From positions 16,606 to 80,605 of the forward strand of contig NZ_KB911615.1 in NCBI RefSeq assembly GCF_000383615.1: DNA of 64,000 bases, read 5' to 3'. Source of the stretch: Streptomyces canus 299MFChir4.1 (lineage in GTDB: Bacteria > Actinomycetota > Actinomycetes > Streptomycetales > Streptomycetaceae). Below, in pieces: positions 42,383-50,538 of the stretch. A model generated the notes under the pieces. It worked only from the letters and a program-made list of their open reading frames with translations. It was not told the DNA's origin and made no database searches. A program made the position numbers and the translations under genes. The first letter of the stretch is position 1. Every line of letters starts with the position of its first letter.

Positions 42383-44095
42383 TCATGCCTTGGCCTCCGC
42401 CCGCAGTTCCTCCGGCAGGTGGAAGCGGGCCAGGATCGCCGCCGTGCCCGCCGGTACCCGGCTCGCGGTGGCCAGGGACACCAGCACCATCGTGAGGAAG
42501 CCGAGCGGCACCGACCAGAGCGCGGGCCAGGCGAGCAGGGCGTGCAGCGGGCCGCCGGCCGGGAAACCGACCATGGTCGCGGCCACGGCGAGGAAGGCGG
42601 AGCCGCCGCCGACCAGCATGCCCGCCGCCGCGCCGGGCGGGGTCAGCCGCCGCCACCAGATGCCGAGCACCAGCAGCGGACAGAACGAGGAGGCGGAGAC
42701 GGCGAAGGCGAGCCCGACCGCGTCGGCGACGGGCAGTCCGCCGACCAGGACGCTCGCGGCGAGCGGGGCGCACATCGCGAGGACCGTGCCGAGTCGGAAG
42801 TGCCGTACACCGCGCGCGGGCAGGACGTCCTGGGTGAGCACGCCCGCCACGGCCATGGTGAGCCCGGAGGCCGTGGACAGGAACGCGGCGAAGGCCCCGC
42901 CCGCCACCAGCGCGCCCAGCAGGTCGCCGCCGAGGCCCCCGATCATGCGCTCGGGGAGCAGCAGGACGGCGGCGTCGGCGTCGCCGGTGAGGGTGAGTTC
43001 GGGGGCGTAGAGGCGGCCGAGGGCGCCGTAGACCGGGGGCAGGAGGTAGAAGCAGCCGATCAGGCCGAGGACGGCGACCGTGGTGCGGCGGGCGGCGACG
43101 CCGTGCGGGCTGGTGTAGAAGCGGACGACGACGTGCGGCAGGCCCATGGTGCCGAGGAAGGTGGCGAGGATCAGTCCGTACGTGGCGTACAGGGGCCGGT
43201 CCTCGCGGCCCGCGGCCAGCGAGGTCGACATGCCGTCGCTGGTGCCGCGGTCGGCGGTGGGGACCGTGGTGCCCTTGGCGAAGGTGAGGCGGGTGCCGCG
43301 TTCGATGTGGTGCGTGCCGGTGGCGAGTCGGAGCCTCTGGCCGTCGTGCGGGCGGCCGTCGACCGTGCCGCTGACGGTGACCGTCAGGGGGCGCTCCAGC
43401 TTGAGGTCGAGGGTGGAGTCGAGGCGGACCACCCGCTGTTCGCGGAAGGCCGCCGGTTCCTCGAAGGCGTGGCTGGGGGCGCCGTCGCCCTGCCAGGCGA
43501 GGATGAGGAAGAGGGCGGGGACGAGCAGCGCGGTGAGCTTGAGCCAGTACTGGAAGGCCTGTACGAAGGTGATGCTGCGCATGCCGCCCGCGGCGACCGT
43601 GGCGACCACGACGGCTGCGACGATGACTCCGCCGAGCCACTGGGGCGCCCCGGTGAGCACGGTCAACGTCAGCCCGGCGCCCTGGAGTTGGGGCAGCAGG
43701 TAAAGCCAGCCGACGCCGACGACGAACGCGCCCGCGAGCCGTCGTACGGCCTGAGAGGCGAGCCGGGCCTCGGCGAAGTCGGGGAGGGTGTAGGCGCCGG
43801 AGCGCCGCAGCGGGGCGGCGACGAACAGAAGCAGGACGAGGTAGCCGGCCGTGTAGCCGACCGGGTACCAGAGCATGTCGGGGCCCTGGACGAGGACCAG
43901 CCCGGCGATGCCCAGGAAGGACGCGGCGGAGAGGTACTCGCCGCTGATGGCGGCCGCGTTGAGGCGGGGGCCGACGGTGCGGGAGGCGACGTAGAAGTCG
44001 GAGGTGGTGCGGGAGATGCGCAGGCCGAAGGCGCCGACGAGGACGGTGGCGACCACGACCAGCGCGACGGCGGGGACGGAATAGCTGGAGTTCAT
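42383..44095 (-). CDS. Sodium:solute symporter, cation/acetate type
   Basis: A 570-residue transporter of the SSS family resembling acetate permease ActP. Typical segments: RISRTTSDFYVASRTVGP at residue 26, AAISGEYLSAASFLGIAG near 50, LPHVVVRFYTSPHGVAARR near 330. About 13 membrane helices. Between helices near residues 210 and 310 there is a hydrophilic insert of about 100 residues that standard ActP lacks. The ATG at 44095 overlaps the DUF485 gene stop by four bases. The DUF485 partner and LytTR/LytS pair suggest an acetate- or pyruvate-type uptake unit under two-component control. Confidence 0.85.
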   Translation of the reverse strand: MNSSYSVPAVALVVVATVLVGAFGLRISRTTSDFYVASRTVGPRLNAAAISGEYLSAASFLGIAGLVLVQGPDMLWYPVGYTAGYLVLLLFVAAPLRRSGAYTLPDFAEARLASQAVRRLAGAFVVGVGWLYLLPQLQGAGLTLTVLTGAPQWLGGVIVAAVVVATVAAGGMRSITFVQAFQYWLKLTALLVPALFLILAWQGDGAPSHAFEEPAAFREQRVVRLDSTLDLKLERPLTVTVSGTVDGRPHDGQRLRLATGTHHIERGTRLTFAKGTTVPTADRGTSDGMSTSLAAGREDRPLYATYGLILATFLGTMGLPHVVVRFYTSPHGVAARRTTVAVLGLIGCFYLLPPVYGALGRLYAPELTLTGDADAAVLLLPERMIGGLGGDLLGALVAGGAFAAFLSTASGLTMAVAGVLTQDVLPARGVRHFRLGTVLAMCAPLAASVLVGGLPVADAVGLAFAVSASSFCPLLVLGIWWRRLTPPGAAAGMLVGGGSAFLAVAATMVGFPAGGPLHALLAWPALWSVPLGFLTMVLVSLATASRVPAGTAAILARFHLPEELRAEAKA

Positions 44096-44454
44096 CGGTC
44101 CTCGACCAGCCGCACGAAGTCCCGTTCGTTGCGCTCGGCGCGGCGCACGTACCAGCGGGCCAGCAGGACCATCGGGACGTAGAGGCCGAAGCCGAGGACG
44201 CCCCATTCGAGGCGGTGGGCGTCCGGCATGGCCGCGAAGAGCAGCGGGAGGGGGCCGATGAGCAGCCCGAGGAAGGCGAACACCGCGAGGGCGGCGCGCA
44301 GTTGGGTGCGCATCAGGGAGCGGACGTAGGTGTGGCCGAGGGTGGTCTGTTCGTCGATCTCGGTGCGCGGCCGGTAGTAGCCGGAGGCGGGCCGGCCGCG
44401 GCGGGGCGGGCCGGTGACGACGACCCGGCGCTCCCCGGGGTCCTGGCCGGGCAC
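44092..44454 (-). CDS. DUF485 small membrane protein
   Basis: A 120-residue protein with two membrane helices (LAVFAFLGLLIGPLPLLF and GVLGFGLYVPMVLLARWYV) and a charged cytoplasmic N terminus. DUF485 proteins are regularly encoded before acetate-type symporters (YjcH before ActP). GTG at 44454, two bases after the response-regulator stop; its stop overlaps the symporter start (ATGA). Probably an accessory of that transporter. Confidence 0.82.
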   Translation of the reverse strand: MPGQDPGERRVVVTGPPRRGRPASGYYRPRTEIDEQTTLGHTYVRSLMRTQLRAALAVFAFLGLLIGPLPLLFAAMPDAHRLEWGVLGFGLYVPMVLLARWYVRRAERNERDFVRLVEDR

Positions 44455-44456
44455 GG

Positions 44457-45206
44457 TCAGGGCCTCCTCATCAGCAGGTCCCGCAGCTCGCGGGTGTGGC
44501 GGCGGCTGACCTGGAGTTCCTCGCCGCCGACCAGGACGCTCACCGTGCCCGCGTCCAGGCGGAGTTCGCCGACGTGGCGCAGGGCGACGAGATGGCGGCG
44601 GTGGATGCGGACGAAGCCGCGCGAGCGCCAGCGCTCCTCCAGCGTGGACAGCGGGATCCGGACGAGGTGGCTGCCCCGGTCGGTGTGCAGCCGGGCGTAG
44701 TCGCCCTGGGCCTCGACGTGGGTGATGTCGTCGACGGCGACGAACCGGGTCACCCCGCCGAGTTCGACGGGTATGTGGTCGGGGTCGGGTTCGTGCACGG
44801 GGATGCGGGGCGCGGCGTCGAGGCGTTCGGCGGCCCGTCGGACGGCTTCCGCGAGGCGCTCCTTGCGGACCGGTTTGAGGACGTAGTCGACGGCTTTGAG
44901 GTCGAAGGCCTGGACGGCGAAGTCCTCGTGGGCGGTGACGAACACGACCAGCGGCGGCTTGGCGAAGCCGGTCAGCAGCCGGGCGAGGTCGAGGCCGTCG
45001 AGCCCCGGCATGTTGATGTCCAGGAAGACGACGTCGATCGCCTCGGGGCCGTTCGGCCCGGACTCCAGCGCGCGGTTGATGCGGCGCAGCGCCTCGGTGG
45101 CGTCACCGGCTCCCTCCACGCTGCCGATCCGGGGGTCGGCGTGGAGAAGGTAGAGCAGTTCCTCCAGCGAGGGGCGTTCGTCGTCGACAGCCAGGGCGCG
45201 CAGCAT
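44457..45206 (-). CDS. LytTR family response regulator
   Basis: A 249-residue two-component regulator: receiver domain residues 1-120 with phosphorylated aspartate in FLDINMPGLDG near 61, TAHEDFAVQAF and the lysine in VLKPV; LytTR DNA-binding domain residues about 145-245 (VEAQGDYARLHTDRG, FVRIHRRHLVAL). TAGACT on the minus strand (45224-45219) is a possible -10 just upstream. First gene of the operon regulator-DUF485-symporter-LytS kinase. Confidence 0.9.
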   Translation of the reverse strand: MLRALAVDDERPSLEELLYLLHADPRIGSVEGAGDATEALRRINRALESGPNGPEAIDVVFLDINMPGLDGLDLARLLTGFAKPPLVVFVTAHEDFAVQAFDLKAVDYVLKPVRKERLAEAVRRAAERLDAAPRIPVHEPDPDHIPVELGGVTRFVAVDDITHVEAQGDYARLHTDRGSHLVRIPLSTLEERWRSRGFVRIHRRHLVALRHVGELRLDAGTVSVLVGGEELQVSRRHTRELRDLLMRRP

Positions 45207-45283
45207 GACCCCGGAGTCTAGGAGTAATTCGTACGACTGGACACGTGCCGAGATGCGGCGCCCTCGCTGGATACAGTGCCGGC

Positions 45284-45772
45284 ATGAACAGCAGGACCGC
45301 CGCGTTCGACGAGCTCGACCGGAAGATCATCACCGCTCTGATGGCGAACGCCAGGACCTCCTTCGCGGAGATCGGTTCGGCGATCGGGCTGTCCTCCACC
45401 GCCGTGAAGCGGCGGGTGGACCGGCTGCGGGACACCGGGGTGATCACCGGGTTCACGGCCACGGTGCAGCCGTCGGCGCTGGGCTGGCGCACGGAGGCGT
45501 ACGTAGAGGTGTACTGCGAGGGCGCGGCCCCGCCGCGGCGACTCGCGGAGGTGGTCCGCAACCATCCGGAGATCACCGCGGCGATGACGGTGACCGGCGG
45601 CGCGGACGCGCTGCTGCACGTGCGCGCGCGGGACGTGGAGCACTTCGAGGAGGTGCTGGAGCGCATCCGCGTGGAGCCGTTCATCCGGAAGACGATCAGC
45701 GTGATGGTGCTGTCCCACCTCATCCCGGAAAGCCCCGAGGCGGGGGCGAGCCAGCCCGCACCGGAGGCGTAG
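45284..45772 (+). CDS. Lrp/AsnC family regulator
   Basis: A 162-residue feast/famine regulator: N-terminal helix-turn-helix (LDRKIITALMANARTSFAEIGSAIGLSSTAVKRRVDRL, recognition part LSSTAVKRRVDRL) and C-terminal RAM sensor domain. The ATG at 45284 lies seven bases after TACAGT (45272-45277), a -10 candidate, so the message may be leaderless. It is upstream of the arginine-processing pair in the same direction and is a good candidate to regulate it in response to an amino acid. A hairpin follows its stop. Confidence 0.88.
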   Translation: MNSRTAAFDELDRKIITALMANARTSFAEIGSAIGLSSTAVKRRVDRLRDTGVITGFTATVQPSALGWRTEAYVEVYCEGAAPPRRLAEVVRNHPEITAAMTVTGGADALLHVRARDVEHFEEVLERIRVEPFIRKTISVMVLSHLIPESPEAGASQPAPEA

Positions 45773-45777
45773 CCGTT

Positions 45778-45798
45778 AAACGCACCAACCGTGCGTTT
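45778..45798. terminator. Hairpin after the Lrp gene (terminator or Lrp operator)
   Basis: AAACGCAC (45778-45785) and GTGCGTTT (45791-45798), a perfect 8-bp inverted repeat with a five-base loop, starting 5 bp after the Lrp stop. The stem ends in three T residues. It could terminate the lrp transcript, or as an AT-flanked symmetrical site it could be an Lrp operator for the arginine genes 125 bp downstream. Confidence 0.5.
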
Positions 45799-45923
45799 CA
45801 CCGGAGGAACACGCAGCATTCCTGCACAGACACGCAATTCTTGTTGCTTGTCGGGCCTGCCGCCCGTTTTCTACCGTGGTGTCAACCCTCAGTAGACACC
45901 GCAGGAAGCGGAGGAACCCCTCT

Positions 45924-46736
45924 GTGTCCGACTCCCGTGTGCCGCGCCGACGGCGCTTCCTCGTCTGCGAACCCAGACACTTCGCCGTGCAGTACGCGAT
46001 CAATCCCTGGATGCATCCCGACACCCACGTCGACGTGGACCTGGCGCAGGAGCAGTGGCGGACACTGATCCACGCCTACGAGGCCCACGGTCACAGCGTC
46101 GACGCCGTGGAGCCGGTCCCCGGTCTCCCGGACATGGTCTTCGCCGCGAACTCGGCGGTCGTCGTCGGCGGCCGCGTCTTCGGCTCCCTGTTCCACGCGC
46201 CCGAGCGGCGCCCCGAGTCCACGCACTACGACCTGTGGTTCAAGACCGCGGGCTACGAGGTCCGCCGGCCCCAGGCGGTGTGCGAGGGCGAGGGCGACCT
46301 CGTCTGGACGGGCCGGTACGTGCTCGCCGGCACCGGGTTCCGCACCGCCCGGGAGGCGCACCGCGAGGTGCAGGAGTTCTTCGGCCACCCGGTGGTCAGC
46401 CTGACGCTGGTGGACCCGCACTTCTACCACCTGGACACCGCGCTCTTCGTCCTGGACGACGACAACATCGCCTATTACCCGGAGGCCTTTTCACCGGGCA
46501 GCCGCGCGGTACTCGCACAGCTGTACCCGGACGCGGTGCTCGCGACCCGCGACGACGCGATGGCGTTCGGTCTGAACTCCGTGTCCGACGGCCGGCACGT
46601 CTTCATCGCCCCGCAGGCCGAGGCCCTCGCCCTGCGCCTCGACGACCACGGCTACGTCCCCGTCCCCGTCGACCTCTCCGAGTTCCACAAGGCCGGCGGC
46701 GGCATCAAGTGCTGCACCCAGGAGATCCGCTCATGA
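45924..46736 (+). CDS. Amidinotransferase-fold arginine-modifying hydrolase (DDAH-like, possibly arginine dihydrolase)
   Basis: A 270-residue hydrolase of the guanidino-group-modifying superfamily, usually annotated dimethylargininase. Catalytic residues visible: Glu/Asp in CEGEGDLVW near 122, histidine in FYHLDTALFVL near 165, cysteine in GGIKCCTQE near 262. After the PDMVF motif (near 70) it reads AANSAVV, where DDAH enzymes carry a Glu-Asp pair for the methylated guanidine; an Asn here is seen, as I recall, in ornithine-forming arginine dihydrolases (ArgZ/AgrE). GTG at 45924 with GAGGA upstream. The stop overlaps rocD by four bases, which also favours ornithine as product. Confidence 0.8.
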   Translation: MSDSRVPRRRRFLVCEPRHFAVQYAINPWMHPDTHVDVDLAQEQWRTLIHAYEAHGHSVDAVEPVPGLPDMVFAANSAVVVGGRVFGSLFHAPERRPESTHYDLWFKTAGYEVRRPQAVCEGEGDLVWTGRYVLAGTGFRTAREAHREVQEFFGHPVVSLTLVDPHFYHLDTALFVLDDDNIAYYPEAFSPGSRAVLAQLYPDAVLATRDDAMAFGLNSVSDGRHVFIAPQAEALALRLDDHGYVPVPVDLSEFHKAGGGIKCCTQEIRS

Positions 46737-47953
46737 CCGCACCCGTAGGTACGCGTTCCTCCGCCGATCTCATCAGCGCCGAGGAACCGGTCCTCGCGCA
46801 CAACTACCATCCGCTGCCCGTGGTCGTCGCCCGTGCCGAGGGCACTTGGGTGGAGGACGTGGAGGGCCGCCGCTACCTGGACATGCTGGCCGGGTACTCG
46901 GCCCTCAACTTCGGTCACCGCCATCCGGCGCTGATCGAGGCGGCCCACCGGCAGCTGGACCGGCTGACGCTGACCTCCCGCGCCTTCCACAACGACCGGC
47001 TCGCCGAGTTCGCGGAGCGCCTGGCCGAGCTGACCGGCCTGGACATGGTGCTGCCGATGAACACCGGCGCGGAGGCGGTGGAGAGCGGCATCAAGGTGGC
47101 CCGCAAGTGGGCGTACGACGTCAAGGGCGTCCCGGCCGACCGGGCCACGATCGTGGTGGCGGCGGAGAACTTCCACGGCCGTACGACGACGATCGTGTCG
47201 TTCTCCACGGACGAGACGGCCAGGGCGGGCTTCGGCCCCTTCACCCCGGGCTTCCGGATCGTGCCGTACAACGACCTGGCGGCGCTGGAAACGGCGGTCG
47301 ACGAGACGACGGCCGCGGTGCTCCTGGAGCCCATCCAGGGCGAGGCGGGCGTGGTCATCCCCGACGACGGCTACCTCTCCGGCGTCCGCGAGCTCACCCG
47401 CCGCAAGGGCTGCCTGTTCGTCGCGGACGAGATCCAGTCGGGCCTCGGCCGCACGGGACGTACCCTCGCCGTCGAGCACGAGGGGGTCGTCCCGGACGTC
47501 CTGCTGCTGGGCAAGGCCCTGGGCGGCGGCATCGTCCCGGTCTCCGCGGTGGTCGCCCGCCGGGACGTCCTCGGTGTGCTGCGCCCGGGCGAACACGGCT
47601 CGACCTTCGGCGGCAACCCGCTGGCGGCGGCGGTGGGCACGGCGGTGGTCGAACTCCTGGAGACGGGCGAGTTCCAGCGCCGGGCGGCCGAGCTGGGCAC
47701 GGTCCTGCGGGACGGCCTGACGGGCCTGGTCGGCAAGGGCGTGGTCGGCTTCCGCTCGCGGGGCCTGTGGGCGGGCGTGGACATCGACCCGGCGATCGGC
47801 ACGGGCCGCGAGATCAGCAAGCTGCTGATGCACGAGGGCATCCTGGTCAAGGACACCCACGGCTCCACGATCCGCCTGGCACCGCCGTTGACGATCACGG
47901 CGGAGGAACTGGCATCGGCACTGGGAGTACTGGAAGGGGTACTGCGGCGCTGA
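46733..47953 (+). CDS. rocD: Ornithine--oxo-acid transaminase
   Basis: A 406-residue PLP enzyme converting ornithine and 2-oxoglutarate to glutamate semialdehyde and glutamate. Class III aminotransferase motifs: MLAGYSALNFGHRHP near 43, MNTGAEAVESGIKVARKW near 103, LFVADEIQSGLGRTG near 225 (PLP aspartate) and LLLGKALGGGIVPVSAV with the PLP lysine near 258. ATG at 46733 overlaps the upstream gene stop (ATGA). Together the pair would convert arginine or a derivative to glutamate. Confidence 0.92.
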   Translation: MTAPVGTRSSADLISAEEPVLAHNYHPLPVVVARAEGTWVEDVEGRRYLDMLAGYSALNFGHRHPALIEAAHRQLDRLTLTSRAFHNDRLAEFAERLAELTGLDMVLPMNTGAEAVESGIKVARKWAYDVKGVPADRATIVVAAENFHGRTTTIVSFSTDETARAGFGPFTPGFRIVPYNDLAALETAVDETTAAVLLEPIQGEAGVVIPDDGYLSGVRELTRRKGCLFVADEIQSGLGRTGRTLAVEHEGVVPDVLLLGKALGGGIVPVSAVVARRDVLGVLRPGEHGSTFGGNPLAAAVGTAVVELLETGEFQRRAAELGTVLRDGLTGLVGKGVVGFRSRGLWAGVDIDPAIGTGREISKLLMHEGILVKDTHGSTIRLAPPLTITAEELASALGVLEGVLRR

Positions 47954-48047
47954 CCCGCCCCGCCGTCTCCGGCCGCGCACTCCCGCACACCGGGTGAAGA
48001 TGTGACGAAGAGGTGATAGACCACTCTCAGCGACAGAGAGGTCGTCC

Positions 48048-50480
48048 GTGGGCGCTCAGCAGGAGCACGACACCGCGCGGCACCGGTTCGACGTGGCCGA
48101 TGCCGCGCCTCTGCTGCTGGACGCCCACGGGATCGTCAGGGGCTGGACCAGGGACGCCGAGCGCCTGCTGGACTACGGCGCCCGGGAGGCCGTGGGGATG
48201 GCCGCCGCCGCCCTGCTCACCGCCGAGGACGCCGACCGCCTGCCCGAACTCGCGCAGCGCTGCCGTGCCGACGGCGGCTGGGCGGGCCTGCTGACCGCCC
48301 GGCGCAGGGGCGGTCGGCCGGTCCGGGTGATGGCGCGGATCACCGCGGCGGACGACTCCGACGGCTCCGCCCGCTGGCTGGTCCTGCTGTCCGAGATGGC
48401 GGAGGCGCCCGGCTGGGACATGAGCCGCCGGGTGCTGGAACAGATGGTCACCCGCTCCCCCATCGGTATAGCGATCGTGGACACGGACCTGCGCTGCGTG
48501 TGGTCCAACCCGGCGCTGGAACAGTTCGGCAGCGCCCCGGCCCAGCGCCGGCTGGGCCTGCGGTTCGCGGAGATCCAGCCGGGTCTGGACTCCGAGGCGA
48601 TCGAGGCGCAGATGCGGCACGTGCTGGAGACCGGTGAGGCGGTCGTGGGGTACGAGCACGTCGGTCGGCTCCGCTCCGCCCCGCACCGCGAGACCGCGCA
48701 CACCCTGTCGTTCACCCGGATCGACGACGACCGGGGCCACCCGATGGGCATCTACTACACGGTCGTCGACATCACCGATCGGCACCGGGCCCGGCAGCGC
48801 CTCGCCCTGCTCGACCGGGCCGGCGAGTACATCGGGCGCAGCCTGGACATCCGGCGCACCGCGCAGGAGCTGGCCGACGTGGCGGTACCGGCGCTGGCCG
48901 ACTACATCACCGTGGACCTGCTGGAGTCGGTGCTGCGGGGAGCGGAGCCCACCACGCGGGTAACGCTGCTGCGGGCCGGGCAGCAGTCGGTGAACGAGGG
49001 CGTACCCGAGGCCGTCGTCGAGGTCGGCGAGGTGGCCGCCTACCGGCCCGGCTCGCCCCCGCTGCGGTGTCTGGCCGAGGGCGCGCCCCTGCGGGAGGAG
49101 CGACTCGACCCGCTGGCCGCTGAGTGGGCGACCGACATACCCGGCGGACGGCAGGCCACGTTCCTGGAACTGGGCCTGCACAGCGTGCTGGTCGTGCCGA
49201 TCCGGGCGCGGGGCGCGACCCTGGGCGTGGCCGCCTTCTTCCGCCGGCGCCGCCAGGAACCCTTCGACGAGGGCGACCTGAACCTCGCCGAGGACCTCGT
49301 CTCCAGGGCCGCCGTGTGTGTGGACAACGCCTGGCGCTACACCCGCGAACGCGAGGCCGCGCTCGTGCTCCAGCGCAGTCTGCTCCCGCACCGGCTGTCG
49401 GAGCAGGACGCCGTGGAGGTGACCGCCTGCTACCGGCCCGCCGACGAACTGACGGGCCTCGGCGGGGACTGGTACGACCTCATCCCGCTCTCCGGCGCAC
49501 GGGTCGCCCTCGTGGTCGGCGAGGTGCCAGGCCACGGGATCAGGGCCGCCGCGGCGATGGGCCGGCTGCGGACCGCCGTCCGGACGCTGGCGGCGCTGGA
49601 CCTGCCGCCCGAGGAGGTGCTGGGTCATCTGGACGACCTGGTCGCCCGGACGGCGCGCGAGGAGGGCGTGGGGCCGGAGCCGGAGGACACGGACAGCGCC
49701 CGGGGCTCCGGATGCGTGTACGTCGTCTACGACCCGGTCGACGGGCAGTGCGCGATGGCCGCCGCCGGTCATCCCGCGCCCGCCGTGATCATGCCCGACG
49801 GCACGGTCGCCTTCGTGGACCTTCCGCAGGGACCCTCGCTCGGCGTCGGGGGTCCGCCCTTCGAGTCGGTCGAGCTGGCCCTGGCCGAGGGCAGCACCCT
49901 GGCGCTGCACACCGACGGGCTGCTCGCCCGCGGCAAGGAGTGGGCCGTGGACGCGGGGCGCGACCGGCTGCGCGAGGCCCTGGAGAGGTCCGCGGCCTCG
50001 CTCGACCTGCGCTGCCGTGCCGTGGTCGACGCCCTGGCCCCGGCCCGGCCGCACGACGACGTGGCCCTGCTCATGGCCCGCACCCGGCTGCTGGGCCCCG
50101 AGCAGGTCGCGGACTGGGACGTGCCCGTCGACCCGGCCCGGGTCGCCGAGGCCCGCAAGACGGCGTCCCGGCAGCTGACGGAGTGGGGTCTGGAGGAGTT
50201 CGCCTTCACCACGGAGCTGGTCGTCAGCGAGCTGGTCACCAACGCCATCCGGCACGCCGTCGGCCCGATCCGGCTCCGGCTGATCCGGGAACGGTCCCTG
50301 ATCTGCGAGGTGCTCGACAGCGGGGACACCGCGCCCCATCTGCGCCACCCGCGCACCACCGACGAGGGCGGCCGGGGGTTGCTGCTGGTCTCCCAGTTCG
50401 CCCGGCGCTGGGGCACCCGGTTCGTACCCGAGGGAAAGATCATCTGGGCCGAGCAGTCCCTCGCGGATCCGCCGGACTGA
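48048..50480 (+). CDS. PAS/GAF sensor SpoIIE-type phosphatase with anti-sigma kinase domain
   Basis: An 810-residue multi-domain regulator. Two PAS domains (residues about 12-120 and 130-245, the second with SPIGIAIVDTDLRCVWSNPALEQFG, core GIAIVDTDLRCVWSNP), a GAF domain (about 255-430), a PP2C/SpoIIE phosphatase (about 440-660; metal motif GLGGDWYDLIPL) and a C-terminal RsbW-like ATPase (about 680-800; ELVTNAIRHA, GGRGLLLV). Such proteins set stress-sigma or anti-sigma partner phosphorylation in response to a signal. Start GTG 48048 after GAGAGG. In the phosphatase the expected GDxxGHG reads VGEVPGHG, losing one metal aspartate. Confidence 0.88.
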   Translation: MGAQQEHDTARHRFDVADAAPLLLDAHGIVRGWTRDAERLLDYGAREAVGMAAAALLTAEDADRLPELAQRCRADGGWAGLLTARRRGGRPVRVMARITAADDSDGSARWLVLLSEMAEAPGWDMSRRVLEQMVTRSPIGIAIVDTDLRCVWSNPALEQFGSAPAQRRLGLRFAEIQPGLDSEAIEAQMRHVLETGEAVVGYEHVGRLRSAPHRETAHTLSFTRIDDDRGHPMGIYYTVVDITDRHRARQRLALLDRAGEYIGRSLDIRRTAQELADVAVPALADYITVDLLESVLRGAEPTTRVTLLRAGQQSVNEGVPEAVVEVGEVAAYRPGSPPLRCLAEGAPLREERLDPLAAEWATDIPGGRQATFLELGLHSVLVVPIRARGATLGVAAFFRRRRQEPFDEGDLNLAEDLVSRAAVCVDNAWRYTREREAALVLQRSLLPHRLSEQDAVEVTACYRPADELTGLGGDWYDLIPLSGARVALVVGEVPGHGIRAAAAMGRLRTAVRTLAALDLPPEEVLGHLDDLVARTAREEGVGPEPEDTDSARGSGCVYVVYDPVDGQCAMAAAGHPAPAVIMPDGTVAFVDLPQGPSLGVGGPPFESVELALAEGSTLALHTDGLLARGKEWAVDAGRDRLREALERSAASLDLRCRAVVDALAPARPHDDVALLMARTRLLGPEQVADWDVPVDPARVAEARKTASRQLTEWGLEEFAFTTELVVSELVTNAIRHAVGPIRLRLIRERSLICEVLDSGDTAPHLRHPRTTDEGGRGLLLVSQFARRWGTRFVPEGKIIWAEQSLADPPD

Positions 50481-50538
50481 CCTCCACCCCTCGCACAGCG
50501 TGGGAAAATGGGGCAATCCCGGCAGGGAGGCGGCAGTC

